Assembly: GCA_022823945.1 (NCBI GenBank)
Contig: JAJEBK010000003.1
Location: forward strand, 1 to 64,000
Length of the DNA: 64,000 nt
Reading direction: 5' to 3'
From: Anaerolineae bacterium
GTDB taxonomy: Bacteria > Chloroflexota > Anaerolineae > Aggregatilineales > Phototrophicaceae
Shown: positions 16,862 to 25,381 of the stretch, piece by piece
Position numbering within the stretch: position 1 is the first letter of the stretch
Layout: every line of letters begins with the position of its first letter
The notes under the pieces: model-generated
The model's input: the letters and a program-made list of their open reading frames with translations, nothing else
What the model was told of the DNA's origin: nothing
Database searches by the model: none
Made by a program: the position numbers and the translations under genes

Positions 16862-17881
16862 ATGAGCAGCAAAGTTACGATCAAGGAAATCGCCCGGCGC
16901 GCGGGAGTCGGCACCACCACCGTGAGCCGCGTGCTCAACGACCACCCTTATGTCAGCGCCGACAAACGGCAGCGCGTAGAAGCAGCCATCGCCGCCCTGG
17001 ATTATCACCCCTCGCAAACCGCCCGGCATCTGCGTGGCAGCCCCTCTGGCTTGCTGGGCTTCTTGACCGATGATGTGGCCACAACGCCCTACGCTGTCGA
17101 TATCATCCGCGGCGCGCAAGATGTCGCCTGGGCGCATAACATGGTGCTGCTGGTGACCGACAGCGGCGGCGACGAACGGGTTGCCGAAGCAGCTGTATCT
17201 GTCTTCCACGAGCGCGCTGTCGAAGGCATCATCTATGCCGCCATGTATCACCGGCCGGTCACATTGCCGCGCGGGCTGAGTGGCTTGCCCACCGTGTTGG
17301 CGAATTGCTACCTGGAAGATGGCAGCGCCCCGTCGGTGGTGCCCGACGAATTCGACGGCGGCTATCACGCGGCCTGCGCAGCCATCGAAGCCGGGCACAA
17401 ACGCATCGGCTTTATCAATTTGTGGGAAGAAGACGAATCAAAAATACCGCCCTACCCGGCTATCTATGGACGGCTGCGCGGCTATAAACAGGCGCTGGCT
17501 GACCGAGACCTGCCGTTCAACGAGGCGCTCCTGCGCTTCTCGAACCAGACACCACGCGAGAATTATCGCCACACCCGCGAACTGATGGCCTTGCCCGAGC
17601 CGCCCAGCGCCATATTTTGCGGCAACGACAAAGTCGCTATGAATTGTTACAGCGCCCTGTCCGAGCTGGGCTTGCGCGTGCCCGACGATGTAGCCGTCAT
17701 CGGCTTCGACAACATCGCGCATATCAGCGAAGGCTTGCTGCCGCCGCTGACGACCATGCAACTGCCGCATTATGAGATGGGCAGGTGGGCGGCGCGCTAT
17801 CTGATGCAGAATCGCGGTTCGGCGCTGCAGCCCGTGCAAGTTGCGCTGCCCTGCCCATTGGTGCGGCGCAGCTCGGTCTAG
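16862..17881 (+). CDS. LacI-family transcriptional regulator
   Basis: A 339-residue regulator with an N-terminal helix-turn-helix at about 6-25 (TIKEIARRAGVGTTTVSRVL), the hinge-helix segment YHPSQTARHLRG, and a periplasmic-binding-protein-like effector domain with GLLGFLTDDV, FCGNDKVAMNCYSAL and DVAVIGFDN. LacI proteins usually repress sugar or acid catabolism genes until an inducer binds. It starts 14 bases after the Rieske gene, so it is part of the same operon, and it precedes the ABC importer cluster at 18709-21914. I could not identify a convincing operator. The effector is likely a metabolite of one of these modules. Confidence 0.92.
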   Translation: MSSKVTIKEIARRAGVGTTTVSRVLNDHPYVSADKRQRVEAAIAALDYHPSQTARHLRGSPSGLLGFLTDDVATTPYAVDIIRGAQDVAWAHNMVLLVTDSGGDERVAEAAVSVFHERAVEGIIYAAMYHRPVTLPRGLSGLPTVLANCYLEDGSAPSVVPDEFDGGYHAACAAIEAGHKRIGFINLWEEDESKIPPYPAIYGRLRGYKQALADRDLPFNEALLRFSNQTPRENYRHTRELMALPEPPSAIFCGNDKVAMNCYSALSELGLRVPDDVAVIGFDNIAHISEGLLPPLTTMQLPHYEMGRWAARYLMQNRGSALQPVQVALPCPLVRRSSV

Positions 17882-17909
17882 GCGCGGCAAATTGAAAAGG
17901 CAAACACTT

Positions 17910-18007
17910 AACACAGAGCGCACAGAGGTTTTAATCACTCGGTGTACTCTTTCAACTCGGTGCACTCGGTGGTTCATTTTTCTTTCATTACTTTATTGGA
18001 CTTACTG
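17910..18007. repeat. Family B repeat followed by family D motif
   Basis: Family B in the CTCGGTG orientation (ACTCGGTGTACTC, then ACTCGGTGCACTCGGTGGT up to 17973) is followed by TTTCATTACTTTATTGGACTTACTG at 17983-18007, the family D motif also ending the composite elements at 7644 and 36692. Confidence 0.7.
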
Positions 18008-18026
18008 AGAACAAGGAGAAAGCGAC

Positions 18027-18554
18027 ATGCCTTTCAACATCAAGCAGCGCGGCAAACTAAGCTACTACTATGAAGGCGATGATCCGCTGCTTTCCAGCCT
18101 GGTCGTCGAAACCCTGCCCGATGGCGACCTGCGCATCTGCTTCAGCGGGCTGACAGGCGGCTATTCGGCGGCGGGCATCCTGGGGCTGGAAAATGTGCCG
18201 CACATGGATCCGGAAACAGAGATACCGCTGGTTTTCCAATGCTGGGAGTTGTGGCTGCGCGAGGCGGGCATCTGCGATTCGATAGCGCAGGTCGACTTTA
18301 TTGAAATGCATGTATTTGGCACGCAGCCCAAAGCGCCCAACCCGCTGCTGGACGCGGCCGGCTTCCAGGCCGAGCTGGGACGTTTGCGCAGCGCCTATGC
18401 CCGCGCCTATCGCGACTGGTTCAAGCAGAATTGTCCGACCAGTGGGGTTCCCGCCCGTTTCACCGTACATGTGGTCGATGTGCCCGACCAAGCCGCCAGC
18501 TACGAGTTTTATGCGGTGGGCTTGCTGCAGCGGAGCCTGGAAAGCGCGCAGTAA
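18027..18554 (+). CDS. Divergent Rid (YjgF)-like protein
   Basis: AAGGAG precedes the ATG at good spacing, so the 175-residue reading frame is probably real. I do not recognise it as a standard family, but its order of elements follows Rid proteins: LRICFSGLTGG resembles the VSGQTG strand, WLREAGICDSIAQVDFIEMH matches the helix after it, and AYARAYRDWF with VPARFTVHVVDVP matches the end region including the Pro-Ala-Arg. If so, it may remove reactive enamine/imine intermediates or be a non-catalytic relative. It sits between the LacI regulator and the sugar-type importer, all on the plus strand. Function remains inference. Confidence 0.45.
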   Translation: MPFNIKQRGKLSYYYEGDDPLLSSLVVETLPDGDLRICFSGLTGGYSAAGILGLENVPHMDPETEIPLVFQCWELWLREAGICDSIAQVDFIEMHVFGTQPKAPNPLLDAAGFQAELGRLRSAYARAYRDWFKQNCPTSGVPARFTVHVVDVPDQAASYEFYAVGLLQRSLESAQ

Positions 18555-18587
18555 CTCGCTCCCTCTCCCTGCTCGACTCCGAATATT

Positions 18588-18616
18588 TTGTGCGGCGCTA
18601 TGTTTCGTGTTACACT
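18588..18616 (+). promoter_or_regulatory. Putative promoter of the ABC importer operon
   Basis: TTGTGC (18588-18593), a 17-base spacer and TACACT (18611-18616) preceded by TGT, an extended -10. It lies about 90 bases ahead of the solute-binding-protein start at 18709. Confidence 0.4.
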
Positions 18617-18708
18617 CAATCCAAACTGGAATACAGAAGGGAGGCGATATAATCAGCTTCTGCTTTTCGCATTCAAACTCACGAGAATCAAAAGAATCGA
18701 GGTGCAAC

Positions 18709-19998
18709 ATGCTTTCCAGCAAAAAACTGATCGTGCTGCTCGCCCTGTTTATGCTGCTGATTGGTTCGGTCGCGCTGGCGCAGGACGATGGCTTGAAGCT
18801 CACCGGCTGGCCCTATGAAGTGGATGTCGTCACCGAGAACCTCGGGCGGTTCACCGATCAATCGGGGCATGATGCCGTCTTCCTGCCCTTCCCCAGCAAC
18901 GAATACCGCGACAAAATGGTCGCCAGCTTCGTGGCGGGCACGGAATTTGATGTCGCCTATGTGCGCGACAGCTACCTGGCGGAATGGGCGGCGGCTGGTT
19001 GGATCCTGCCGATAAGCGGCCTGGAAGGCGCTGATGAACTGCTGGCTGACCTGCCGGCCGGCATCATCGAGCAGATGTCTTATGAAGGCGAAGTCTATGG
19101 GCTGCCCTATTATTCTGGCGTACAGACCATGGCCTATAACGCTGCGCACCTGGCAGCCGCTGGCATCGAAAGCCCACCCGCGACTTGGGATGAAATGCTC
19201 GAGCAAGCGCAGATGATCAAAGACGCCGGCGTCGTCGACTACCCCATCTTGATGCAGTTGCGCAGTGGCGAGAATTATCTGCTGCGCGAATGGGAGACCT
19301 TGACAGCCGCCCGCGGTGGCCGCCTCTTCGATGACGACTTCAACCCGCTTTTCCAGGAAGAAGGCAGCGCCGCTTGGCAGGCTTTGGATTGGCTGACCCA
19401 AGGCTTGGACATGGGCGTGATTGACCCTGCTTCCATCACCGATGATGACGGCACCTTGTTGATGATGGCGGGCACGACTTCCTTCATGACCACCACCGAC
19501 TATACCCTGAAGGCGATGAACGACCCCGAGCAGTCGAATGCCGCCGGCGACATCAAAAATGCTTTGATTCCCGGCACCGACGAAGTGCGCAGCGGCACTT
19601 GGGGCTATGTGCGCCTCTACTCCATCACCAACAATGCCAGCGACAAAGATGCCGCTTGGCAGTTGGTGCAATTCCTGGGCGGCAAGGATGCCACCGGCGT
19701 TTATTATGTGCCCAAGCGCTGGGCGCTGGAGTTTGGCTTGGGCTTCTCGCCCGCGCCGCTCTATGAAGACGAAGAGGTGCGCAATTCCATCTCTGGCTGG
19801 ATTGACCCCGACCTGCTCAGCGAGCAATCGGAATACGCCATTTCCCGCCCCTATCGCTTTGTGCCTTTCTTCTCCGATTGGGAGATCGGCAGCTGGGGTC
19901 CACTGCAAGCAGCCATTCTGGGCGACGCCGACAAGGGCGATGTCCTCGCCGAGCTGGCTGACGAATGGAACGAGCTGAAAGACGATTGGGGCTACTAG
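18709..19998 (+). CDS. Sugar-type ABC transporter solute-binding protein (family 1)
   Basis: Start ATG 18709 follows GAGGTG by five bases and opens a clear signal peptide (LIVLLALFMLLIGSVALA, cleavage near residue 24). The 429-residue protein has the SBP_bac_1 pattern: NEYRDKMVASFVAGTEFDV, GEVYGLPYYSGVQTMAYN, the conserved tail of ligand-lobe segments such as AAWQLVQFLGGKD, and WGPLQAAILGD. These proteins capture mono- or oligosaccharides, polyols or related molecules outside the membrane. Two MalF/MalG-type permeases follow. A 138-base gap holding family A repeat copy 3 separates it from the first permease. No lipobox cysteine is present. Confidence 0.88.
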   Translation: MLSSKKLIVLLALFMLLIGSVALAQDDGLKLTGWPYEVDVVTENLGRFTDQSGHDAVFLPFPSNEYRDKMVASFVAGTEFDVAYVRDSYLAEWAAAGWILPISGLEGADELLADLPAGIIEQMSYEGEVYGLPYYSGVQTMAYNAAHLAAAGIESPPATWDEMLEQAQMIKDAGVVDYPILMQLRSGENYLLREWETLTAARGGRLFDDDFNPLFQEEGSAAWQALDWLTQGLDMGVIDPASITDDDGTLLMMAGTTSFMTTTDYTLKAMNDPEQSNAAGDIKNALIPGTDEVRSGTWGYVRLYSITNNASDKDAAWQLVQFLGGKDATGVYYVPKRWALEFGLGFSPAPLYEDEEVRNSISGWIDPDLLSEQSEYAISRPYRFVPFFSDWEIGSWGPLQAAILGDADKGDVLAELADEWNELKDDWGY

Positions 19999-20007
19999 AG
20001 CCTCGCC

Positions 20008-20121
20008 GCCCCCATCCCCCAACCCCTTCCCCCACTGCGGAGGGAAGGGGACCTAGAACGGGGGAGCCGGGTTAGTGAAAGTCCCTCCCTCTTCATGGGG
20101 GAGGGAGCGTAGGGTGGGGGA
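20008..20121. repeat. Family A repeat, copy 3, between binding-protein and permease genes
   Basis: CCCCTTCCCCC...GGAGGGAAGGGG near 20021-20050 and TCCCTCCCTC...GGGGGAGGGA near 20081-20106, ending TAGGGTGGGGGA. It lies wholly inside an operon, ten bases after the solute-binding-protein stop and 15 bases before the permease start. Confidence 0.85.
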
Positions 20122-20136
20122 AAAGGACTCGCCATC

Positions 20137-21042
20137 GTGCAATCTGAACATGCCGCAACACGCAAGGAGATGTCCCAGGGCGCATTAGCCCTGATCTTCA
20201 GCGCGCCGGCCGTGCTCATCATCGCCGCCACCATCCTGGTGCCTTTTGGCATTGCGGTCTTCCTCAGCCTGCACAACTGGAACCTCAAACGCCCGGGGCG
20301 CGAGCGCTTCATCGGGTTGGAGAATTACACCGACTGGCTCACCGACAGCGACTTTTGGCAGCCGCTGCAAACCACTTTCACCTTCGCTATCGGGGCGGTC
20401 CTGGTCATCGTCATCATCTCGCTATTGGTGGCGCTGCTGCTCAACGAGAAATTCCCGGGCCGAGGCATATTGCGGGCGCTGCTGCTGGTGCCCTGGGCGA
20501 TTCCCTCTGTCGTCAACGCGCTGCTGTGGAAGTGGCTGCTGAACCCGCAATACGGCTTGTTCAACGCGATCTGGTACGATCTGGGCATTATCACCGAGTA
20601 CCAGAATGTGCTTGGCAGCATGCCCAGCGTGATGATTTGGCTGGTCATCGCCTATTCGTGGATTCATATCCCGCTGGCGACCCTGCTCTTGCTCTCCGGC
20701 TTGCAGACCATCCCCGGCGATATTTATGAATCCGCCATTGTCGATGGCGCTGGCCTCTTTCAGCGCTTCCTCTATATCACCCTGCCCATGCTTCGCTCGA
20801 TGCTGTCCATCGTCATCATTTTTGAGATGATCTTCGCCTTAAAAGTATTTGATATTATCTTCGTGCTGACGGCGGGCGGACCGGCTGACGCCACCAATGT
20901 GCTGGGCTGGACGATTTATACCGAGACTTTCCGCAAGTTGGATTTCGGCGCGGGCAGTTCCATCGCCATGTTATTGGGCGCGATCACACTGGGCATGGCC
21001 ATCCTGTTCTATGTCTTTTTGGACAGAGGGGTGGAGCAATAA
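20137..21042 (+). CDS. MalF/UgpA-type sugar ABC permease
   Basis: A 301-residue permease starting at GTG 20137, with AAAAGGA upstream at the edge of the family A repeat. It has about six helices, the N-terminal SAPAVLIIAATILVPFGIAV typical of the family, and the EAA loop YESAIVDGAGLFQRFLYITLP that docks to the ATPase. It ends one base into the next permease gene (TAATG overlap), indicating translational coupling. The pair forms the membrane channel for the binding protein at 18709. No ATPase gene is in the operon. Confidence 0.9.
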   Translation: MQSEHAATRKEMSQGALALIFSAPAVLIIAATILVPFGIAVFLSLHNWNLKRPGRERFIGLENYTDWLTDSDFWQPLQTTFTFAIGAVLVIVIISLLVALLLNEKFPGRGILRALLLVPWAIPSVVNALLWKWLLNPQYGLFNAIWYDLGIITEYQNVLGSMPSVMIWLVIAYSWIHIPLATLLLLSGLQTIPGDIYESAIVDGAGLFQRFLYITLPMLRSMLSIVIIFEMIFALKVFDIIFVLTAGGPADATNVLGWTIYTETFRKLDFGAGSSIAMLLGAITLGMAILFYVFLDRGVEQ

Positions 21043-21914
21043 TGCACCAACATTCCCGCTTGCGACTGACTATCATTTATTTCTTCGCCGCAGTGCTGCT
21101 GATTGGCACGGTGGGACCCTTCCTTTGGCTGGTCAGCTCCAGCTTCCAATACGAGCGGCAGTTGCTGAACCGGCCGCCGCAATGGCTGCCCAATCCGATT
21201 GTGCTCAACAGCTATCGCGAGATTTTTGAAGGCGCTGTTTTGGGCGAAGAATCGGGCGTGCCCTACCAATCGCGCATTTTTCTTGGCTCTTTTGGCAACA
21301 GCTTCGCCATCGCCGGCAGCGTGGCGGTGATAGCGGTCGTGGTTGGCTCGCTCGCCGCTTACCCTTTGGCGCGATTGAACTTCCGCGGGCGCAACGTCTT
21401 GCTCTTCGGCATCCTCGCCAGCCGCCTGATACCAGCGCTGTCCCTGGCGATTCCCATCGTTTTGGTCGCCAAGCAGATCGGCATGAGCGACCGGCTCATC
21501 ACGCTGGTCTTCATCAACCTGTCTTTCGTCTTGCCCTATGTGATATGGCTCTTGCAGTCCTATTTCAAGACGATTCCGATGGAATTGGAAGATGCCGGGC
21601 GCATTGATGGCTGCAGCCGCTTGCAAGTCGTCATCAGGATTATCTTGCCGCTGGCTCGCCCCGGCTTGACATCGGCGGCCATTCTCGCTTTTCTGGTGGC
21701 TTGGGGCGAATTTCTCTTTGCGCTGCTGCTGTCCGAAACGCCGGCTTCTTACACCAGCACGGTTGTCGTTTCGCTCTTCGCCACCGATGTCGATGTCAGC
21801 TTCGTCAGCATCATCACCGCGGGCGTGGTTTCGGTGATCCCGCCGATTGTCTTCGCGTTGATCTTCCAGCGCTACATCATCAGCGGCTTGCTTTCGGGAT
21901 CGTTGAAGGGCTGA
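21042..21914 (+). CDS. MalG-type sugar ABC permease
   Basis: The 290-residue partner permease. Its ATG overlaps the TAA of the upstream gene by one base. It has an N-terminal helix, the large periplasmic part (SSFQYERQLLNRPPQWLPN), a Pro/Leu/Ala-rich PLARLNFRGRNVLLFGIL segment and the EAA loop ELEDAGRIDGCSRLQVVIRIILP. The C-terminus RYIISGLLSGSLKG is characteristic of MalG-like proteins. It completes the importer. The gap to the next gene (176 bases) contains a family C palindrome, so the importer transcript may stop there. Confidence 0.92.
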   Translation: MHQHSRLRLTIIYFFAAVLLIGTVGPFLWLVSSSFQYERQLLNRPPQWLPNPIVLNSYREIFEGAVLGEESGVPYQSRIFLGSFGNSFAIAGSVAVIAVVVGSLAAYPLARLNFRGRNVLLFGILASRLIPALSLAIPIVLVAKQIGMSDRLITLVFINLSFVLPYVIWLLQSYFKTIPMELEDAGRIDGCSRLQVVIRIILPLARPGLTSAAILAFLVAWGEFLFALLLSETPASYTSTVVVSLFATDVDVSFVSIITAGVVSVIPPIVFALIFQRYIISGLLSGSLKG

Positions 21915-22048
21915 GCGCTTGCCCCCAAGCCCCCGGCTTATCTACAGAATCCAAGCGTATTTAGTTTTACTCCCTCCGTGTCAAGACGGAGAGGGATTAC
22001 ACTGTGCGTCGTTGTACCTATAATCTCTGCGATTGACGCGGAAAATGT

Positions 22049-22078
22049 GTAGGGGCGAGCCAATGGGTCGCCCGATAG
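22049..22078. repeat. Family C palindromic repeat
   Basis: GTAGGGGCGAGCCAATGGGT followed by CGCCCGATAG, with GGGCGA and TCGCCC as inverted arms. The same unit occurs at 58187-58212 and a related form at 58327-58351. Confidence 0.7.
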
Positions 22079-22090
22079 AAGAACGGGCTT

Positions 22091-23260
22091 ATGGCAGCAA
22101 ATCAGGTTGACATCATCGTCGTCGGCTTGGGCGCGATGGGGGCGGCAGCGCTCTACCAAGCCAGCCAGCGAGGCGCGCGGGCTCTGGGCATAGACCGCTA
22201 CGACCCGCCGCACACCCTGGGCAGCAGTCACGGCGACACGCGCATCACCCGTCTGGCGATCGGCGAAGGCGAGATGTACATGCCATTCATCCAGCGCGCC
22301 AACCAAATCTGGGCTGAGCTGGAAGCCAAGAGAGGTTGTGAGTTATTTCATCAGAGTGGTGGACTGATCATCGCGCCAGAGAAAGGAGCCGCCAAGTTCC
22401 ATGCCGAAGGCGACTTCGTAGAAATATCCGCGCGCATCGCCAGCAAGTTTGGCATTGCGCACGAGATCCTGGATGCCGCGCAGATCGCCCAACGTTTCCC
22501 TCTCTTGACACCACGAGACTGCGACCACGCTTATTATGAACCCGAAAGTGGCGTGCTGCGTCCCGAACGTTGCATTCAAACCCAGCTGGAATTGGCGCTT
22601 GCCGGCCACGCAGACATCCGCACCTGCGAAGTGGTCGTGGATTATCGGGCGGACGCGGACGGCGTCACTGTGTGGACCGACAAGGACAGGTATCGAGCCG
22701 GCAAATTGATCCTGTGCGCCGGTGCCTGGATGAGCGAATTGCTGCCCGCCCCAAACCGCGGCGACCTGCGCGTCTGCCGCCAGGTCATCTATTGGTACGA
22801 AGCGCGCAACCTGCGCTTGTTCGACCCGTCAGTTTTCCCGTATGTCATTTGGATTGGCGATGCGCCCGAAGACTTCTGGTCGACATTTCCCGCCCCGCCC
22901 GATGGCGTGCCCGGCGTCAAGGTGCTCAGCGAGCAGTACCATACCAGCGCAGAAGTCCACGCCATCAGCCGCGAAGTGACACCAGCCGAGATCGCCGATA
23001 TGCACCAGCGCCTGACCGTGCAGCGGCTGCGCGGCACAACAGGACGGACGGTGCGCGCCGATGTGTGCCTGTACACTGTCACGCGCGACGAGCATTTCAT
23101 CATCGATTTCCACCCACAAAGTCGCCGCGTGGTGATGGCATCGCCCTGCAGCGGGCACGGTTTCAAACACTCGGCGGCTATCGGCGAGGCTCTGGCGCAA
23201 ATGGCGCTGGATGGCGGGGCAGAACTGAATGTTGACGGTTTTGCGATTTCGAGACTATGA
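22091..23260 (+). CDS. SolA-type FAD oxidase (N-methyltryptophan/sarcosine oxidase family)
   Basis: A 389-residue flavoprotein of the DAO family. The FAD-binding GLGAMG is at 12-17, and the family block HGDTRITRLAIGEGEMYMP follows near 49. Near the C-terminus, SPCSGHGFKHS contains Cys353, the position of covalent FAD attachment in monomeric sarcosine oxidase and MTOX, and CLYTVTRDEHFIIDFHP precedes it. These enzymes oxidatively demethylate N-methyl amino acids, giving formaldehyde, hydrogen peroxide and the amine. It begins the second half of the catabolic stretch after the importer, so the imported solute may be an N-methylated compound; that link is inference. Confidence 0.9.
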   Translation: MAANQVDIIVVGLGAMGAAALYQASQRGARALGIDRYDPPHTLGSSHGDTRITRLAIGEGEMYMPFIQRANQIWAELEAKRGCELFHQSGGLIIAPEKGAAKFHAEGDFVEISARIASKFGIAHEILDAAQIAQRFPLLTPRDCDHAYYEPESGVLRPERCIQTQLELALAGHADIRTCEVVVDYRADADGVTVWTDKDRYRAGKLILCAGAWMSELLPAPNRGDLRVCRQVIYWYEARNLRLFDPSVFPYVIWIGDAPEDFWSTFPAPPDGVPGVKVLSEQYHTSAEVHAISREVTPAEIADMHQRLTVQRLRGTTGRTVRADVCLYTVTRDEHFIIDFHPQSRRVVMASPCSGHGFKHSAAIGEALAQMALDGGAELNVDGFAISRL

Positions 23261-23303
23261 AATGACCCCTCGGTCCCTCCTGACAGTCAGAGGAAGGCAA
23301 AGC

Positions 23304-23340
23304 GCTCGGTACACTCAACATACTTGAGGCACTCGGTGGT
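23304..23340. repeat. Family B repeat (degenerate)
   Basis: CTCGGTACACTCAACATACT, then GAGGCACTCGGTGGT, in the CTCGGTG orientation, in the 126-base gap between the oxidase and the SDR gene. Confidence 0.55.
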
Positions 23341-23386
23341 AAAGTATTTTGCATTGTTTATTTCAGTTTGACAGAGGGGCACAGAA

Positions 23387-24181
23387 ATGCGACTCATGGG
23401 CAAATGCGCCATCGTCACGGGTGGCGGCAACGGCATCGGCGCGGGCTGCGCGCGCAGGCTGGCGGCAGAGGGCGCTCAGGTCTTCATCGCCGATATTGAC
23501 GAGGCTGGTGGCGCGGCGCTGGCGGCGCAGTTGGGTAAAAGCGCGCATTATGTGCGGACGGATGTATCGCAGCGAGCGGCGGTCGAAGCGCTGATGATGG
23601 CGGCGCTTGAAAGCTGCGGATCGGTCGATGTGCTGGTGAACAATGCCGCCTTTGTGCACAAAACGGGTGTGGTGGAAAACTTCCTCGAATACAGCGATGA
23701 AGCCTGGCAGCGCACTTTGGAAGTCAATCTGTCGGGCTTGTTTTATTGCTCGCAGTCGGCGGCGCGTTTGATGGCGCAGCGCGAGACAGGCGGCAGCATC
23801 ATCAACATCAGCAGCGGCGGCGCAACTCGCGCGCATCGGCATATGTTCGGCTATGACACCAGCAAGGGCGGCATCGAAGCGGCCACGCGCTCCATGGCGC
23901 TGGACCTCGCCCCCGTGAATATCCGCGTCAACTGCGTCGTGCCTGGCAGCACTCGCGTCGACCATGGCACAGCGGTCGGCGATTCGCCAGTGCAACCCAG
24001 CGATGTCATCCCGCTTTCACGACAGGGCACGCCAGCTGATATCGCGGCTGCGGTAGCCTTCCTGGCATCTGACGACGCCGCCTACATCACTGGCGCGCGC
24101 ATCGTGGTCGATGGCGGCATGGATGCCCAGTTGCGCACGCCCACTGTCGATTACAGCTACAATTTCAGCGCCTGGCGTTGA
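23387..24181 (+). CDS. SDR-family NAD(P)-dependent oxidoreductase
   Basis: A 264-residue classical short-chain dehydrogenase. Cofactor motif TGGGNGIG is at 11-18, NNAA near 86-89, the catalytic Ser in INISSGG and Tyr156/Lys160 in YDTSKGG. The Asp at the end of strand 2 (FIADID) favours NAD over NADP. The C-terminal VPGSTRVDHG and TGARIVVDGGMDAQL regions are typical of sugar or alcohol dehydrogenases of this family. It lies 126 bases after the SolA-like gene and 88 before a Gfo/Idh oxidoreductase, as in many sugar or inositol-type catabolic clusters. Substrate unknown. Confidence 0.92.
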   Translation: MRLMGKCAIVTGGGNGIGAGCARRLAAEGAQVFIADIDEAGGAALAAQLGKSAHYVRTDVSQRAAVEALMMAALESCGSVDVLVNNAAFVHKTGVVENFLEYSDEAWQRTLEVNLSGLFYCSQSAARLMAQRETGGSIINISSGGATRAHRHMFGYDTSKGGIEAATRSMALDLAPVNIRVNCVVPGSTRVDHGTAVGDSPVQPSDVIPLSRQGTPADIAAAVAFLASDDAAYITGARIVVDGGMDAQLRTPTVDYSYNFSAWR

Positions 24182-24269
24182 TGCCTACCCCGCCCGCGGC
24201 CCCTCAGATCCGGCATCCGGGAAGGGTGGTAGAATCCAGGCCACATTTGCGGACAAGAGGAGGCGGCAG

Positions 24270-25283
24270 ATGACGATTCGCATGGCATTCACTGGCACAG
24301 GGCATATCTCGCGGGTGCATGCGCGGGCGGCACAAGCACAAGAGGATGTGGAACTGGTGGCGATCGTCAACCACCGCGAAGAGTCCATGGCTGATTTTGC
24401 GGCGCAATTCCATATCGCGAGGCAATATCCCAATATCGAGGCGTTGCTGGCTGATGGCGGGGTGGATGCCCTCAGCGTCAATACGCCCAATTACCTGCAC
24501 GCGCCGCAATCTATCGCCGCATTGCAAGCTGGCGTACATGTTATGGTGGAAAAGCCCATGGCGCTGAATGCGGAAGAAGCGCTCGCCATGCAGCGCGCCA
24601 GCCAAGCCTCGGGCGCAAAGCTGATGGTGGCGCACTGCTGGCGTTTTGACGAAGAGGTCAGTTGGCTGCGAGCGCAAGTCAAAAGCGGGCAACTGGGCGA
24701 TATCCTGCGCACCAAGGGGCACGGCGTGCATGTCAATTGGGGTCCAGGCGGTTGGTTCACCGACGCGCGTTATGCTGGCGGCGGGGCGCTGGCCGATATG
24801 GGCATCCATGCCATTGATGTGGCGCGCTGCTTGCTGGGCGATCCGCAGCCGACCAGCGTTTATGCCCGCATTTCCACCGATTACACACAGGGCGATGTCG
24901 ATGACAGCGGCACCATCTGGATCAACTGGGCGAATGGTGCCAGTTCCATCATCGAATCGGGCTGGTGGTGGCCCCATGCCGATGGTCCCGAAGCCAGCAC
25001 GCAGCTTTATGGCAGGCGCGGCTGGGGGCAGCTCTTCCCCACCCGGCTGGAAATCCCCGATCGCGAGGCAGCGACAGTGTCGACAATAGACCCCGGTTTT
25101 CCACCCGTGCGCGAAGACCACTGCCCGCAGATCATGTACGATCGGCAGTTGGCGCATTTCATCAACTGCATACGCGCCGACAAGACGCCAGTGCCCGGTG
25201 CCGCCGAAGGACTCGTCAATATGCGCATCGTGGATGCCGCGCTGGAAAGCAGCCGCAACGGTAGCCTGGTCTCGCTGTTGTAG
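24270..25283 (+). CDS. Gfo/Idh/MocA-family oxidoreductase
   Basis: ATG 24270 follows GAGGAGG, the best ribosome site in the region, so the 337-residue form is preferred over a longer open frame. The N-terminal Rossmann domain has FTGTGHISRVHARA (7-20) and the family signature VMVEKPMALN with Glu94-Lys95-Pro96; the second domain has GGALADMGIHAIDVARCLLG, where the Asp/His pair is usually catalytic. Members oxidise or reduce sugars, inositols and their derivatives with NAD(P). Together with the upstream SDR it suggests stepwise oxidation of a polyol or sugar. Confidence 0.92.
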   Translation: MTIRMAFTGTGHISRVHARAAQAQEDVELVAIVNHREESMADFAAQFHIARQYPNIEALLADGGVDALSVNTPNYLHAPQSIAALQAGVHVMVEKPMALNAEEALAMQRASQASGAKLMVAHCWRFDEEVSWLRAQVKSGQLGDILRTKGHGVHVNWGPGGWFTDARYAGGGALADMGIHAIDVARCLLGDPQPTSVYARISTDYTQGDVDDSGTIWINWANGASSIIESGWWWPHADGPEASTQLYGRRGWGQLFPTRLEIPDREAATVSTIDPGFPPVREDHCPQIMYDRQLAHFINCIRADKTPVPGAAEGLVNMRIVDAALESSRNGSLVSLL

Positions 25284-25306
25284 CAGTCGCGGTCGCTCGC
25301 CAGTGC

Positions 25307-25335
25307 TTGACACGCCAGCATCGTTTCTTTACGAT
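25307..25335 (+). promoter_or_regulatory. Promoter with consensus -35 for the four-repeat secreted protein
   Basis: TTGACA (25307-25312), a 17-base spacer and TACGAT (25330-25335), 46 bases before the start codon at 25382. The -35 is perfect and the spacing is optimal for the housekeeping sigma factor. Confidence 0.6.
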
Positions 25336-25381
25336 GATTGTAGGCAAGTGTCTCTTACACACAACCAATTTGGGAGAAACA

